Positions 56,056 to 64,000 of a stretch of DNA of 64,000 nt are shown in pieces. The notes beneath the pieces are model-generated. The model saw only the letters and a list, made by a program, of their open reading frames with translations, did not search any database and was not told where the DNA came from. Each line of letters opens with the position of its first letter. Position 1 is the first letter of the stretch. Made by a program: the position numbers and the translations under genes. Origin of the DNA: Celeribacter arenosi (lineage in GTDB: Bacteria > Pseudomonadota > Alphaproteobacteria > Rhodobacterales > Rhodobacteraceae); contig NZ_BAABDF010000007.1 in NCBI RefSeq assembly GCF_039539485.1, positions 1-64,000 on the forward strand. Direction: 5' to 3'.

Positions 56056-57560
56056 TTCTTTTTCCCGAAACCGGACAGGCCGGGGGGCAGGCCCGCGCCG
56101 CCGCCCAGACCGGGCAGGCCGCCGGGCAATCCGCCCTTGCCGCCGAGCGCCTTTGCGGCCTCTTCCATCGCTTTGGGATCGTTCATATCGGGCATCTCCG
56201 GGCCGCCTTTGCCGAACATGCCTTTGACAGCCTGTTTGAGCATCCCGCCTTTACCCATTTTGCCCATCTTCTTCATCATGTCGGCCATCTGGCGGTGCAT
56301 TTTGAGAAGCTGGTTCAGTTCAGGCACTTCGAGGCCTGCACCTTTGGCGATGCGCTTTTTACGGCTCGCCTGCAGGATTTGCGGGTTGGCGCGTTCGATT
56401 TTGGTCATCGAATTGATCAGCGCGACCTGACGTTTGAAAACCGAGTCATCAAAACCGGACTCTTTGATCTGGGAGGCGGCTTTTTTCATGCCGGGCATCA
56501 TGCCCATTATCGATTCCATGCCGCCCATTTTCTGCATCTGCTCGAGCTGCATGCGCATGTCGTTCATGTTGAAGCGGCCCTTTTGGAACCGCTTCATCAT
56601 CTTTTCGGCCTGCTCGGCCTCGATGGTTTCCTGTGCCTTCTCGACCAGCGACACGATATCGCCCATGCCGAGGATACGGCCCGCGATCCGCTCTGGGTGG
56701 AATTCCTCCAGCGCGTCCATTTTCTCGCCAAGGCCGACGAATTTGATCGGCTTGCCGGTGACGGCGCGCATCGAAAGGGCTGCACCACCGCGGCCATCGC
56801 CATCCATACGTGTGAGCACGACACCGGAAATGCCGATACGACCGTCAAAGTTTTCAGCGGTCGTCACCGCGTCCTGACCGGTCAGGCCGTCAACGACCAA
56901 CAATGTCTCGCGCGGTTTGGTGATGTCGCGCACCGCTTCGACCTCGGTCATCAGGGTGTCATCGATCGACAGACGGCCAGCGGTGTCAAGCATGTAGACG
57001 TCATAGCCGCCCATGGTCGCCTGCTGTTTGGCGCGTTTGGCAATGTCAGCGGGCGATTGACCTGCCACGATGGGCAGCGTGTCGACGCCGATCTGTTCGC
57101 CGAGCACCTTGAGCTGTTCCATAGCGGCAGGACGGTAGACGTCGAGCGATGCCATGAGCACGCGCTTGCCCTGCTTTTCCTTCAGGCGCTTGGCGAGTTT
57201 TGCGGTCGTGGTCGTTTTACCGCCACCCTGCAGGCCGACCATCAGGATCGGCGCGGGCGCGTTGTCGACTTTGAGCACGCCGATGTCGGCTTCGTCACCC
57301 GCGAGGACATGAACGAGTTCGTCATGGACGATCTTGACGACCTGCTGGCCGGGTGTGACGGATTTGGTGACCGATTGGCCGGTGGCTTTGTCCTGAATCG
57401 CCTTAACAAAGTCGCGCGCGACAGAGAGCGACACGTCGGCCTCAAGAAGCGCCACGCGGACTTCGCGCAACGCGGTTTTGACATCGTCTTCGGACAGGGC
57501 ACCCTGTTTGGTGAGCCGGTCGAACACGCCGGATAGGCGATCTGACAGATTTTCAAACAT
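56052..57560 (-). CDS. ffh: Signal recognition particle GTPase Ffh
   Basis: This 502-residue SRP54 homologue directs nascent membrane proteins to SecYEG. G1 is GGGKTTTTAKLA, DVYRPAAMEQL follows, G3 is DTAGRLSID and G4 TRMDGD; the G domain continues into the Met-rich M domain (MNDMRMQLEQMQKMGGMES) and a Gly/Leu/Pro-rich end. Ffh and its neighbours form the minus-strand translation cluster. SRP RNA is not seen in this window. Confidence 0.96.
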   Translation of the reverse strand: MFENLSDRLSGVFDRLTKQGALSEDDVKTALREVRVALLEADVSLSVARDFVKAIQDKATGQSVTKSVTPGQQVVKIVHDELVHVLAGDEADIGVLKVDNAPAPILMVGLQGGGKTTTTAKLAKRLKEKQGKRVLMASLDVYRPAAMEQLKVLGEQIGVDTLPIVAGQSPADIAKRAKQQATMGGYDVYMLDTAGRLSIDDTLMTEVEAVRDITKPRETLLVVDGLTGQDAVTTAENFDGRIGISGVVLTRMDGDGRGGAALSMRAVTGKPIKFVGLGEKMDALEEFHPERIAGRILGMGDIVSLVEKAQETIEAEQAEKMMKRFQKGRFNMNDMRMQLEQMQKMGGMESIMGMMPGMKKAASQIKESGFDDSVFKRQVALINSMTKIERANPQILQASRKKRIAKGAGLEVPELNQLLKMHRQMADMMKKMGKMGKGGMLKQAVKGMFGKGGPEMPDMNDPKAMEEAAKALGGKGGLPGGLPGLGGGAGLPPGLSGFGKKK

Positions 57561-57901
57561 TGGCGGTCTCCCTGCCTGTTAACGGTCTGCTCCATCTGGG
57601 GATGGGGCGGCGGAATTACAAAGCCCAAATGCACAGTAGCCCCCGTGGGCGCAACGCGCTGACGGGGGGCGATCCTGGCACTCTGGCCTGAGGACCGGAA
57701 AGCAGATGCATTCCGGAGATTTGAGGGCGAAATACGCGCGCCTACGTTTGGAGTCAAGTGGTGCAGGCATGCGGCGCGATCTACAATGGGGCTGCGCCGT
57801 AACGCCGCCAGATGCGCGAATGGGCAAATTTGCGCGACTAGGCACTTGCACCAATCCGCAGACGTGGAGTTAGATGCGCAAAATTGTTCGCAGGTGCACA
57901 T
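57561..57901. other. Divergent gap between ffh and the LysR-type gene
   Basis: In these 341 bases no gene was found. The half nearer the LysR-type gene holds two GATGCGC-containing imperfect palindromes (57814-57835 and 57875-57892) that could be operator sites. The ffh promoter was not identified. Confidence 0.6.
57875..57892. promoter_or_regulatory. Candidate LysR-type binding site
   Basis: TGCGCAAAATTGTTCGCA is an imperfect palindrome with TGCG/CGCA ends, 9 bases before the LysR start. A related GCGCGAATGGGCAAATTTGCGC lies about 60 bases upstream. Position and shape fit LysR-type autoregulation. Confidence 0.4.
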
Positions 57902-58792
57902 ATGTCAGTCGAAAACTGGGACGAAATCCGTACCGCCTATCAAGTCGCCCGACTGGGCACTGTGTCGGGCGCTGCGCAGGTGTTGGGCGTACATCATGCC
58001 ACGGTAATCCGGCACATCGACGCGCTGGAATCCAATCTGGGTGTTAAATTGTTTCAGCGTCACGCACGCGGCTATACGCCGACAGAAGCGGGATCCGATT
58101 TGCTCCTGGTTGCGCAAACCACGGACGAACAGTTTTCCCAACTCGTCTCACGTATCAAAGGACGCGGGACGGCGATCAGTGGTGAGCTGGTGATTACCGC
58201 CTTGTCGGGTATCGCCGAAGCCTTTGCGCCGGTAATCGCAGAGTTTCAGGCCGAACATCCCGACGTTCTCGTGCGCTACTTGGCCGATGAGCGGGTGTTC
58301 CGTCTCGAATACGGCGAGGCGCATGTCGCGCTCCGGGCCGGTAAGCCACCCCAAGAACCCGACAATGTCGTCCAGCCGTTTCACACCCATCAGATCGGCC
58401 TCTATGCATCCGACAAATATGTCGAACGCCATGGGCTGCCGGCGCCGGATCGGGTCTGGGAGGAGGCGCGCTTTATCGCCCATGACGATGTTCAAAGCCG
58501 CGCGCCCTTTATGCTGTGGCTGCGCGAGAATGTGACGCCAAATCGGATTGTGTTCCAGACCACGGATGCCAACGCACTCAAAGAGGCGGTGCTCGCCGGA
58601 ATCGGCATGGGGTTCATGCCCACATGGCAGGCGGCAAAGTGCAGCGGCCTCGTCCAGGTTGTTGCGCCACGACCCGAATGGGAAAGCCAAAACTGGCTGG
58701 TGACACATGTGGACCTCCACCGAACTCCGAAAGTGCAGGCCTTTCTGACCTATCTAAAAGCCGCGACGAAAGATCTGTTCAGTGAAGACTGA
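57902..58792 (+). CDS. LysR-family transcriptional regulator
   Basis: This 296-residue protein has an N-terminal winged helix-turn-helix (YQVARLGTVSGAAQVLGVHH followed by ATVIRHIDALESNLGVKLFQR) and a C-terminal effector-binding domain. ATG 57902 is weakly preceded by AGGTG. It overlaps the DMT exporter by 11 bases. It might control that exporter through the palindromes in front of it. Confidence 0.88.
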   Translation: MSVENWDEIRTAYQVARLGTVSGAAQVLGVHHATVIRHIDALESNLGVKLFQRHARGYTPTEAGSDLLLVAQTTDEQFSQLVSRIKGRGTAISGELVITALSGIAEAFAPVIAEFQAEHPDVLVRYLADERVFRLEYGEAHVALRAGKPPQEPDNVVQPFHTHQIGLYASDKYVERHGLPAPDRVWEEARFIAHDDVQSRAPFMLWLRENVTPNRIVFQTTDANALKEAVLAGIGMGFMPTWQAAKCSGLVQVVAPRPEWESQNWLVTHVDLHRTPKVQAFLTYLKAATKDLFSED

Positions 58793-59681
58793 CGTGGCAC
58801 GCGAACAGCGTCGCAGGGGCCATATCGCGATGTTTGCTTTCTCCGGTCTCGTCGCGGGATCATTTTCGCTCGGTTCCATGGCCGCGGGGCATATTTCACC
58901 GCTGGCCATTAATGCGGTCAGGTTTGTCATGGCGTCGGCCCTCGTTGGCGCGCTCGCGATGGCGACGGGGGGAATCCCGCGTGAGGCGTGGCGCGCACCG
59001 TGGCGCTATGTGGTGCTGGGCGGTCTCTTCGCGCTCTATTTCGTGATGATGTTCGAGGGGCTGAAAACCGCGACGCCGGTGTCCACCGCTGCGGTTTTCA
59101 CGCTCACCCCGCTGCTCGCTGCGGGATTCGGGTATCTTATCATGCGTCAGATCACGACGCGCCGGATTGCGGTGGCGCTGGCGATCGGGGCGGTGGGGGC
59201 ACTCTGGGTGATTTTTCGCGCCGACCTGTCCGCATTGCTTGCTTTTGAGATCGGGCGTGGTGAGCGGATCTACTTTATTGGGGTGATTGCCCACGCGATT
59301 TACACGCCACTGGTGCCGCGCCTCAGTCGGGGTGAGCGTACCTTTGTATTCACCTTTTTCGTGCTGTCCTCAGCAACAGTGGTCATTGGCCTCTTTGGCT
59401 GGCGCGATGTGATCGCGACGGATTGGGCCGCTTTGCCTCCGATTGTATGGATCACGCTGGGCTATCTGGCGTTTGTGGCAACCACTATCACTGCGTCGCT
59501 TTTGGCCTTTGCGTCTGTTCGATTGGCCTCGGCAAAGGTCATGGCCTACACCTATTTAACGCCGTCCTGGGTTATCGTTTGGGAGATCGCGCTGGGCCAC
59601 GGGGTGCCACCGGCAATGATATTCGGTGGAATCGCTCTCACCATTCTCGCCCTCTACATGTTGCTCAAACACGAAGGCTAG
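58782..59681 (+). CDS. DMT-superfamily (EamA) transporter
   Basis: This 299-residue protein has about ten membrane helices in two EamA repeats (AMFAFSGLVAGSFSLGSMAA early; VMAYTYLTPSWVIVWEIALG late), typical of drug/metabolite exporters. It begins with GTG at 58782, overlapping the LysR-type stop; another GTG 4 codons later is possible. The substrate is unknown. It lies ahead of a 22-codon membrane peptide gene. Confidence 0.84.
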   Translation: MKTDVAREQRRRGHIAMFAFSGLVAGSFSLGSMAAGHISPLAINAVRFVMASALVGALAMATGGIPREAWRAPWRYVVLGGLFALYFVMMFEGLKTATPVSTAAVFTLTPLLAAGFGYLIMRQITTRRIAVALAIGAVGALWVIFRADLSALLAFEIGRGERIYFIGVIAHAIYTPLVPRLSRGERTFVFTFFVLSSATVVIGLFGWRDVIATDWAALPPIVWITLGYLAFVATTITASLLAFASVRLASAKVMAYTYLTPSWVIVWEIALGHGVPPAMIFGGIALTILALYMLLKHEG

Positions 59682-59737
59682 GGAACAAAACCGCAGGTGT
59701 GTGCGTTGATACAGCAACCAACAGACAGGAGGTTGTC

Positions 59738-59806
59738 ATGCACAACATCATTTATCTCGTCGGCCTAGTGGTCGTTGTAGGCGCTATTATCGCCTTTGTT
59801 TTCTGA
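59738..59806 (+). CDS. 22-residue single-helix membrane peptide
   Basis: A 22-codon frame encodes MHNIIYLVGLVVVVGAIIAF plus Val-Phe, an almost pure transmembrane helix. An AGGAGG lies 5-10 bases before ATG 59738, an ideal ribosome-binding site, and an intrinsic terminator follows. Such tiny one-helix proteins are known in other bacteria as modulators of transporters or kinases; this one's partner is unknown. It lies 57 bases after the EamA exporter. Confidence 0.72.
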   Translation: MHNIIYLVGLVVVVGAIIAFVF

Positions 59807-59828
59807 ACCCGCACAGGGTTGGCGAATA

Positions 59829-59862
59829 GGCGCGCGATCACCCGTGATTGCGCGCCATTTTT
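59829..59862 (+). terminator. Terminator after the small peptide gene
   Basis: GGCGCGCGATCAC pairs with GTGATTGCGCGCC (one G-U) with a tight loop, followed by ATTTTTA. It closes the LysR-EamA-peptide unit and may also serve the convergent ArsR gene. Confidence 0.85.
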
Positions 59863-60190
59863 ATGCCGTGTCGCCAAGTTCCTGCGCCAGAAATCGTTCC
59901 AGCCCGTCGAGATCGAGCGCCTCGAATTGGCCAAAGCCCTGCATCCACACCGACGCCGCGCGCATCGCGTCGGGGTCCAGTTTGCACCATTTCAGCCGCC
60001 CGCGCTTTTCCTGATGGATCAAACCTGCACGGGTCAAGATCGCGAGATGTTTGGAAACGGCGGCCAGCGACATCTCGAACGGCTCGGCCACATCGGTCAC
60101 GGCCATATCGTCCTCGAGGAGCATTTCGAGGATCGCGCGGCGCGTGGGATCGGCGAGCGCTGAAAAGACATGATCGAGATCGTGGGCCAT
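59861..60190 (-). CDS. ArsR-family transcriptional regulator
   Basis: This 109-residue winged helix-turn-helix protein reads VFSALADPTRRAILEMLLED with SLAAVSKHLAILTRAGLIHQ and KRGRLKWCKL. The metal-binding ELCVCDL motif is absent, so it resembles the non-metal ArsR regulators usually paired with an SRPBCC protein, though none is adjacent. ATG 60190 gives the family N-terminus. It is divergent from atpI. Confidence 0.88.
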   Translation of the reverse strand: MAHDLDHVFSALADPTRRAILEMLLEDDMAVTDVAEPFEMSLAAVSKHLAILTRAGLIHQEKRGRLKWCKLDPDAMRAASVWMQGFGQFEALDLDGLERFLAQELGDTA

Positions 60191-60400
60191 CCACGGAGCG
60201 TTAGGATGGTTCCCTGCGTTGGTCAACCATTTGGTTGAATATAGCGCAGGGCACTTTTCGGGCCTGCGGCGAAGATCGCGCGCCAACGGGTTTTGCGCTA
60301 AACACAATTAAATCAGCTAGTTAAGTATTCGTCAGGTCAGTTGACTCGGATCGGGCCCGCGCATAGTTTGCGCCGGAACGATCCGAGGGGGTTTTCGCCC

Positions 60401-60766
60401 ATGACAGAACCGCATGATCCGGCGCGCTTGCGTGAATTGGAAGAGCGACTGTCAAAGGCGAAAAAGGCGCAGGAGCCGAAAACCACGCGGGGCGAAGAAC
60501 ACTTTTCTCAGGCGAATATGGCCTGGCGGATGGTGATTGAATTAGTGGCCGGTCTCGGGATCGGTTTTGGCGTCGGGTTCGGGTTGGATGGCCTGTTGGG
60601 CACAACCCCGTTCCTGATGATCATATTTGTGGGCTTGGGGTTTACAGCTGGCATCAAAACGATGATGCGCACAGCGAACGAAGTCCAAAAGCAGCACGCG
60701 GCCGAGGTCGCAGCAGAGAAAAACGCGGGAACGCCCGCAAACGAAATGAGGGACGAAAATGGCTGA
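60401..60766 (+). CDS. atpI: F-ATPase assembly protein AtpI
   Basis: This 121-residue protein has a charged N-terminal region (LRELEERLSKAKKAQEPKTT) and two membrane helices (VIELVAGLGIGFGVGFGL, then PFLMIIFVGLGFTAGI). AtpI aids c-ring assembly. ATG 60401 is preferred to earlier starts on length and similarity. It overlaps atpB by 8 bases and opens the Fo operon. Confidence 0.9.
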   Translation: MTEPHDPARLRELEERLSKAKKAQEPKTTRGEEHFSQANMAWRMVIELVAGLGIGFGVGFGLDGLLGTTPFLMIIFVGLGFTAGIKTMMRTANEVQKQHAAEVAAEKNAGTPANEMRDENG

Positions 60767-61514
60767 AGAAGCGCACGGCTCGGAAGGCGGTCTTGTATTC
60801 CACCCGATGGACCAGTTTCAGGTCAAACCGCTCTTTGGTGATGGCGCGGTTCATTGGTACACGCCCACCAACGTGACGCTGTGGATGGCAATTTCCGTTC
60901 TTTGCGTCATCGCTCTTCTGGTCATCGGCACCCGCGGTCGCGCAATCGTGCCAAGCCGCATCCAGTCCGTTGCAGAGCTGATGTACGGTTTCGTCTATAA
61001 GATGGTTGAAGATGTGGCTGGTAAAGACGCCATCCGCTACTTCCCCTACATCATGACGCTGTTCTCTTTCATCGTCTTCGCCAACACGCTCGGCCTTCTG
61101 CCGATGTCCTTTACCACCACGACACACATCGCCGTAACGGCCGTTCTCGCCATGCTGGTGTTCGTATTCGTGACGGTTCTGGGTTTCGTGAAAAACGGCA
61201 CCAAGTTTCTCGAGCTTTTCTGGGTCAAATCCGCGCCACTGGCGCTGCGTCCCGTGCTCGCGATTATCGAACTGATTTCCTATTTCGTGCGGCCTGTGAG
61301 CCACTCGATCCGACTTGCCGGCAACATGATGGCCGGCCACGCCGTGATCAAAGTGTTCGCTGGCTTCGCTGCAATTGCCGTGATCTCGCCTGTTTCTGTG
61401 GTCGCGATCACTGCCATGTATGGTCTCGAACTGCTTGTGTCGTTCATCCAGGCCTACGTGTTCACCATTCTGACCTGTGTTTACCTCAAGGATGCACTGC
61501 ATCCGTCTCATTGA
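60759..61514 (+). CDS. atpB: ATP synthase Fo subunit a
   Basis: This 251-residue membrane protein forms the proton half-channels with the c-ring. SHSIRLAGNMMAGHAVIKVF holds the essential Arg, and FIQAYVFTILTCVYLKDAL is the last helix. It is coupled to atpI by an 8-base overlap and is followed after 56 bases by atpE. Confidence 0.96.
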   Translation: MAEEAHGSEGGLVFHPMDQFQVKPLFGDGAVHWYTPTNVTLWMAISVLCVIALLVIGTRGRAIVPSRIQSVAELMYGFVYKMVEDVAGKDAIRYFPYIMTLFSFIVFANTLGLLPMSFTTTTHIAVTAVLAMLVFVFVTVLGFVKNGTKFLELFWVKSAPLALRPVLAIIELISYFVRPVSHSIRLAGNMMAGHAVIKVFAGFAAIAVISPVSVVAITAMYGLELLVSFIQAYVFTILTCVYLKDALHPSH

Positions 61515-61570
61515 GGCGCAGGAACCGAATACCAAATCTACTGCCAAATCCAACGTAAGGAGAAAATACA

Positions 61571-61807
61571 ATGGAAGGCGATATCGCAAACATGGGTCAA
61601 TTCATCGGTGCCGGTCTGGCTGGCATCGGTTCTGGTGCAGCCGCTATCGGCGTGGGCACCGTTGCCGGTAACTACCTCTCCGGCGCCCTTCGCAACCCGT
61701 CTGCTGCTTCCGGCCAGACCGCGACCCTCTTCATCGGCATGGCCTTCGCAGAAGCTCTAGGGATCTTTTCGTTCCTCGTTGCACTTCTGCTGATGTTCGC
61801 CGTCTGA
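61571..61807 (+). CDS. atpE: ATP synthase Fo subunit c
   Basis: This 78-residue hairpin of two helices has the conserved loop RNPSA and the proton-binding carboxylate Glu61 (FIGMAFAEALGIF). Multiple copies form the rotor ring. AAGGAGAAA precedes ATG 61571. A 12-bp hairpin follows, which may help it be made in the large excess the ring needs. Confidence 0.96.
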   Translation: MEGDIANMGQFIGAGLAGIGSGAAAIGVGTVAGNYLSGALRNPSAASGQTATLFIGMAFAEALGIFSFLVALLLMFAV

Positions 61808-61830
61808 TCCGAACACTCCATCCTTACGGC

Positions 61831-61859
61831 TGGGTGGAACGCACATCGCGTTCCACCCA
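61831..61859 (+). promoter_or_regulatory. Hairpin between atpE and the b' gene
   Basis: TGGGTGGAACGC pairs perfectly with GCGTTCCACCCA around a 5-base loop. There is no T-tract, so it is more like an mRNA-stabilising element for atpE than a terminator. Confidence 0.65.
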
Positions 61860-61920
61860 CGCGTAATCAGGAGTTCTTCCGGTTCATCCGGAAGACACGA
61901 GTCAGATCCAGGAGGACAAG

Positions 61921-62475
61921 ATGGCCACAGAAACCCACGGGGCCGACACCCAAGTTGCAGACGTTGCCCACGGCGCCGCCGAGTCGGTTGGCATGCCGCA
62001 GCTGGACATCGCCACCTTCCCGAACCAGATTTTCTGGCTTTTGGTCACGCTCGTCGTGATCTACTTCTTGCTGTCGAAAATCGCCCTGCCGCGCATCTCT
62101 TCGGTGCTTGCAGAGCGTTCCGGCACAATCATGAATGATATTGCTGCCGCTGAAGAGCTCAAGCTCAAGGCCGCCGATGCCGAAAAGGCATATGACGCTG
62201 CCCTGGCCGAAGCCAAAGCGGAAGCTCACCGTATTTCGCTCGAAACCCGCGCGGGTATTCAGGCCGAACTGGACGTCGCAACGGCGAAAGCCGATGCACA
62301 GATCGCCGCCAAAGCCGCCGAGTCCGAGAAAGCGATCGCAGAGATCCGCGACGGTGCCATCGAAAGCGTCAAAGAAGTCGCCAACGATACTGCGAAGGAA
62401 ATCATTGCGGCTCTCGGCAGCTCTGCCGATGCACGCACGATCACCGCAGCTATCAATGCGCGCCTGAAAGGATAA
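61921..62475 (+). CDS. atpF': ATP synthase Fo subunit b'
   Basis: This 184-residue protein has a distinct N-terminus (ETHGADTQVADVAHGAAESV) and MPQLDIATFPNQIFWLLVTL, the b'-type anchor, then a long Ala/Glu helix. b' pairs with b to form the peripheral stalk in photosynthetic and related alphaproteobacteria. ATG 61921 follows AGGAGGAC. It precedes atpF by 4 bases. Confidence 0.94.
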   Translation: MATETHGADTQVADVAHGAAESVGMPQLDIATFPNQIFWLLVTLVVIYFLLSKIALPRISSVLAERSGTIMNDIAAAEELKLKAADAEKAYDAALAEAKAEAHRISLETRAGIQAELDVATAKADAQIAAKAAESEKAIAEIRDGAIESVKEVANDTAKEIIAALGSSADARTITAAINARLKG

Positions 62476-62479
62476 GGAC

Positions 62480-63052
62480 ATGAAAAAACTCGTAGCCCTT
62501 ATCGCCCTCACCGCTGCAACGCCTGCGTTGGCCGCGTCCACGAACCCGCTTTCCGGCGCGTTCTGGTCGCTGCACAACACAAACCTCGTCGTGCTGTTGG
62601 GTTTCCTGCTGTTCATCGCCGTGCTGATCTATTTCGGCATTCCCGGCATGCTCGCCGGCATGCTCGACAAGCGCGCTGAAGGTATCCGTAGCGAACTCGA
62701 CGAAGCCCGTGCATTGCGCGAAGAAGCCCAGTCGATCCTCGCATCCTACGAACGCAAGAGCCTCGAAGTGCAGGATCAAGCAGACGCCATCGTGCGTCAG
62801 GCCAAGATTGACGCCGAAGCTGCCGCCGAAAAGGCCAAGGCTGACATTGAAGTGTCCATCACACGCCGCCTCGCCTCCGCGCAGGATCAGATTGAATCTG
62901 CTCAGGCCAGCGCGATCAAGGAAGTCCGTGACACAGCCGTTTCGGTTGCCGTTGCCGCCGCTGCCGACGTCATCTCGAAAAAGATGACTGCTGCAAATGG
63001 CAACGATCTGATCGATGCTTCCATCGCCGAAGTCGGGGCCAAACTCCACTAA
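62480..63052 (+). CDS. atpF: ATP synthase Fo subunit b
   Basis: This 190-residue protein has a signal-like N-terminus (MKKLVALIALTAATPALAAS) followed by an anchor (NLVVLLGFLLFIAVLIYFG) and a long charged helix, the b subunit of the peripheral stalk. It completes atpI-B-E-F'-F. A terminator follows; F1 genes are elsewhere, as is usual in this group. Confidence 0.95.
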   Translation: MKKLVALIALTAATPALAASTNPLSGAFWSLHNTNLVVLLGFLLFIAVLIYFGIPGMLAGMLDKRAEGIRSELDEARALREEAQSILASYERKSLEVQDQADAIVRQAKIDAEAAAEKAKADIEVSITRRLASAQDQIESAQASAIKEVRDTAVSVAVAAAADVISKKMTAANGNDLIDASIAEVGAKLH

Positions 63053-63080
63053 GCGCGATCATTGATGCGAACGAAATCAC

Positions 63081-63115
63081 AAAACCTGCCGCGGGAAACC
63101 TCGGCAGGTTTTTTT
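63081..63115 (+). terminator. Intrinsic terminator after atpF
   Basis: CCTGCCG pairs with CGGCAGG, extended by AAAA/TTTT, around a 10-base loop, with seven T's. It closes the Fo operon. Confidence 0.88.
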
Positions 63116-63177
63116 GTGCGCCAGTCTACCGGAGTGATCTTAGTTCTTTGGATCAGGGCCATTTGAAGTGCTGTGCG

Positions 63178-63948
63178 TCAGTCGCGTTCGGCCTCATGCG
63201 CGAGACGGAGCTTGGCGATTTCTTCGTGTTCGTCGGAGGCAAACTGCGCGCGCAGGGCATCCTCGACATAGGTTAGATGGTCGATGACCGCAGAGCGGGC
63301 TGCAGCGGCGTCACGAGCCTGCAGGGCGTCGTTAATGGCGCGGTGCTGCCCGAGAAGGTCTGCGCGGTTGGTGCGCTGTTTGAACATCACCGAGCGGTTG
63401 TAAAAAACACCCTCCCGCAGCAAGTCGAACATCGAACGCATCATGTGGAGCATGACGACGTTATGGCTCGCCTCGATGATGGATAGGTGGAATTCGGCAT
63501 CCAGCCGCGCCTCGTCGGAGGGGTCACGTTTGGGATGGACGGCCTCCATTTTCTGGAAAATCTGCGCAATGACTTTCAGGTCGGTATCGGACGCGGCGCG
63601 CGCGGCACGTTCGGCGGCCAATCCCTCCATGTCTCGACGAAAGTCGATGTAGTCGAAAACGGCCTCATTGTGGCTACCAAAGAGACGGGTGAGGGCAGGT
63701 GAAAAGGCAGAGCCCAACACATCTGCCACAAATATTCCGGCATTGGCGCGGGTGTCCAGAAGACCGGATTGGGTCAGCTGCGCGATGGCGTCCCGCAGTG
63801 AGGGTCGCGACACGCCGAGACGTTCCGCCAAGTCCCGTTCGGCTGGGAGACGTTCACCGGGTCGCAGGATGCCGCGCAGGATCAAAAGCTCGATCTGGCG
63901 CACAACGGCAGCACTTAGTTTTTCGGAATGCACTTTTTGAAACGGCAT
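63178..63948 (-). CDS. FadR-type GntR transcriptional regulator
   Basis: This 256-residue protein has an N-terminal winged helix (LRPGERLPAERDLAERLGVS followed by RPSLRDAIAQL) and an all-helical FCD effector domain with AEFHLSIIEASHN and HRAINDAL, whose His/Asp residues usually bind a metal and an organic acid. It resembles PdhR/LldR-type regulators. A 17-bp palindrome is 18 bases upstream, suggesting autoregulation. Its target genes are probably outside the window. Confidence 0.9.
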   Translation of the reverse strand: MPFQKVHSEKLSAAVVRQIELLILRGILRPGERLPAERDLAERLGVSRPSLRDAIAQLTQSGLLDTRANAGIFVADVLGSAFSPALTRLFGSHNEAVFDYIDFRRDMEGLAAERAARAASDTDLKVIAQIFQKMEAVHPKRDPSDEARLDAEFHLSIIEASHNVVMLHMMRSMFDLLREGVFYNRSVMFKQRTNRADLLGQHRAINDALQARDAAAARSAVIDHLTYVEDALRAQFASDEHEEIAKLRLAHEAERD

Positions 63949-63965
63949 GGGCCCTCGCGCGAATT

Positions 63966-63982
63966 GGTAAAATCATATTACC
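63966..63982. promoter_or_regulatory. Candidate FadR-type operator
   Basis: GGTAAAATCATATTACC is a 17-bp imperfect palindrome with 14 matching arm positions and GGTAA/TTACC ends, 18 bases upstream of the FadR-type gene. FadR-family operators often have such GGT...ACC ends. Confidence 0.55.
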
Positions 63983-64000
63983 GCAGATTGCGACATGCCA

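Noticed and set aside
57670..57715. GGCCTGAGGACCGGAAAGCA resembling the SRP RNA core next to ffh
   Set aside because: The conserved GGAAG tetraloop/asymmetric loop arrangement and complementary arms could not be found.
60308..60324. TTAA...TTAA pair upstream of atpI as a CtrA site
   Set aside because: The spacer is 9 bases, whereas the CtrA consensus has 7.

Overview
The window is a stretch of a roseobacter-type alphaproteobacterial chromosome (Rhodobacteraceae). The evidence is the gene content and order: S10, spc and alpha ribosomal operons, an Aap-type general amino-acid ABC transporter, MipZ, ATP12, a split F-ATPase Fo operon with both b' and b subunits, a VPLPA-CTERM protein and a LuxR/LuxI pair. 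The protein sequences match this lineage. Coding DNA is GC-rich. One 64-base run of N lies inside engB.

Positions 1-20300 hold the ribosomal protein superoperon on the + strand: the end of tuf, then rpsJ to rplW, rplB to rplP, rpmC to rpmD, rplO-secY-adk, rpsM-rpsK-rpoA and rplQ. It is interrupted three times by unrelated genes: an AT-richer lipoprotein gene between rplW and rplB; a cupin, a PH-domain membrane protein and a TIGR02466 oxygenase between rplP and rpmC; and an aquaporin, a Tat-exported MBL-fold hydrolase and a VPLPA-CTERM protein between rpmD and rplO. Intrinsic terminators close three of the upstream ribosomal segments, so the downstream segments probably have promoters of their own.

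Positions 20500-30800 hold a LuxR/LuxI acyl-homoserine-lactone quorum-sensing pair, then rarA-crcB-rluC-HAD phosphatase-atp12 (tightly packed) and the aapJQMP transporter. The transporter has a nested inverted repeat upstream and an attenuator-like hairpin after the binding-protein gene.

Positions 30800-38130 (minus strand) hold rpmH-rnpA-yidD-ttcA, an EAL phosphodiesterase with a degenerate GGDEF domain, yidC-engB, argB and a SixA-like phosphatase.

Positions 38400-47700 are accessory: a VTT membrane protein, a FAD disulfide reductase and an orphan histidine kinase in a row; tRNA-Arg(ACG); an AGE-family sugar epimerase; a 2OG-oxygenase-like protein that has lost most iron and 2OG ligands; TusA, MobA and a DUF2478 protein; two small membrane proteins; and MipZ.

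Positions 47900-63950 hold an OmpA-domain protein with a long acidic repeat region, the minus-strand ffh-rpsP-rimM-trmD-rplS-rpmE translation and secretion cluster with five extra genes inserted, a LysR regulator with a DMT exporter, a 22-residue membrane peptide gene, an ArsR regulator, the Fo operon atpI-B-E-F'-F, and a FadR-type regulator with a palindromic operator.

Most of the window is housekeeping. The parts most worth following up are the pseudo-oxygenase/TusA/MobA/DUF2478 neighbourhood, the VTT-reductase-kinase triplet, the quorum-sensing pair beside the ribosomal locus, and the 22-residue peptide. No CRISPR array, insertion sequence or prophage was seen.
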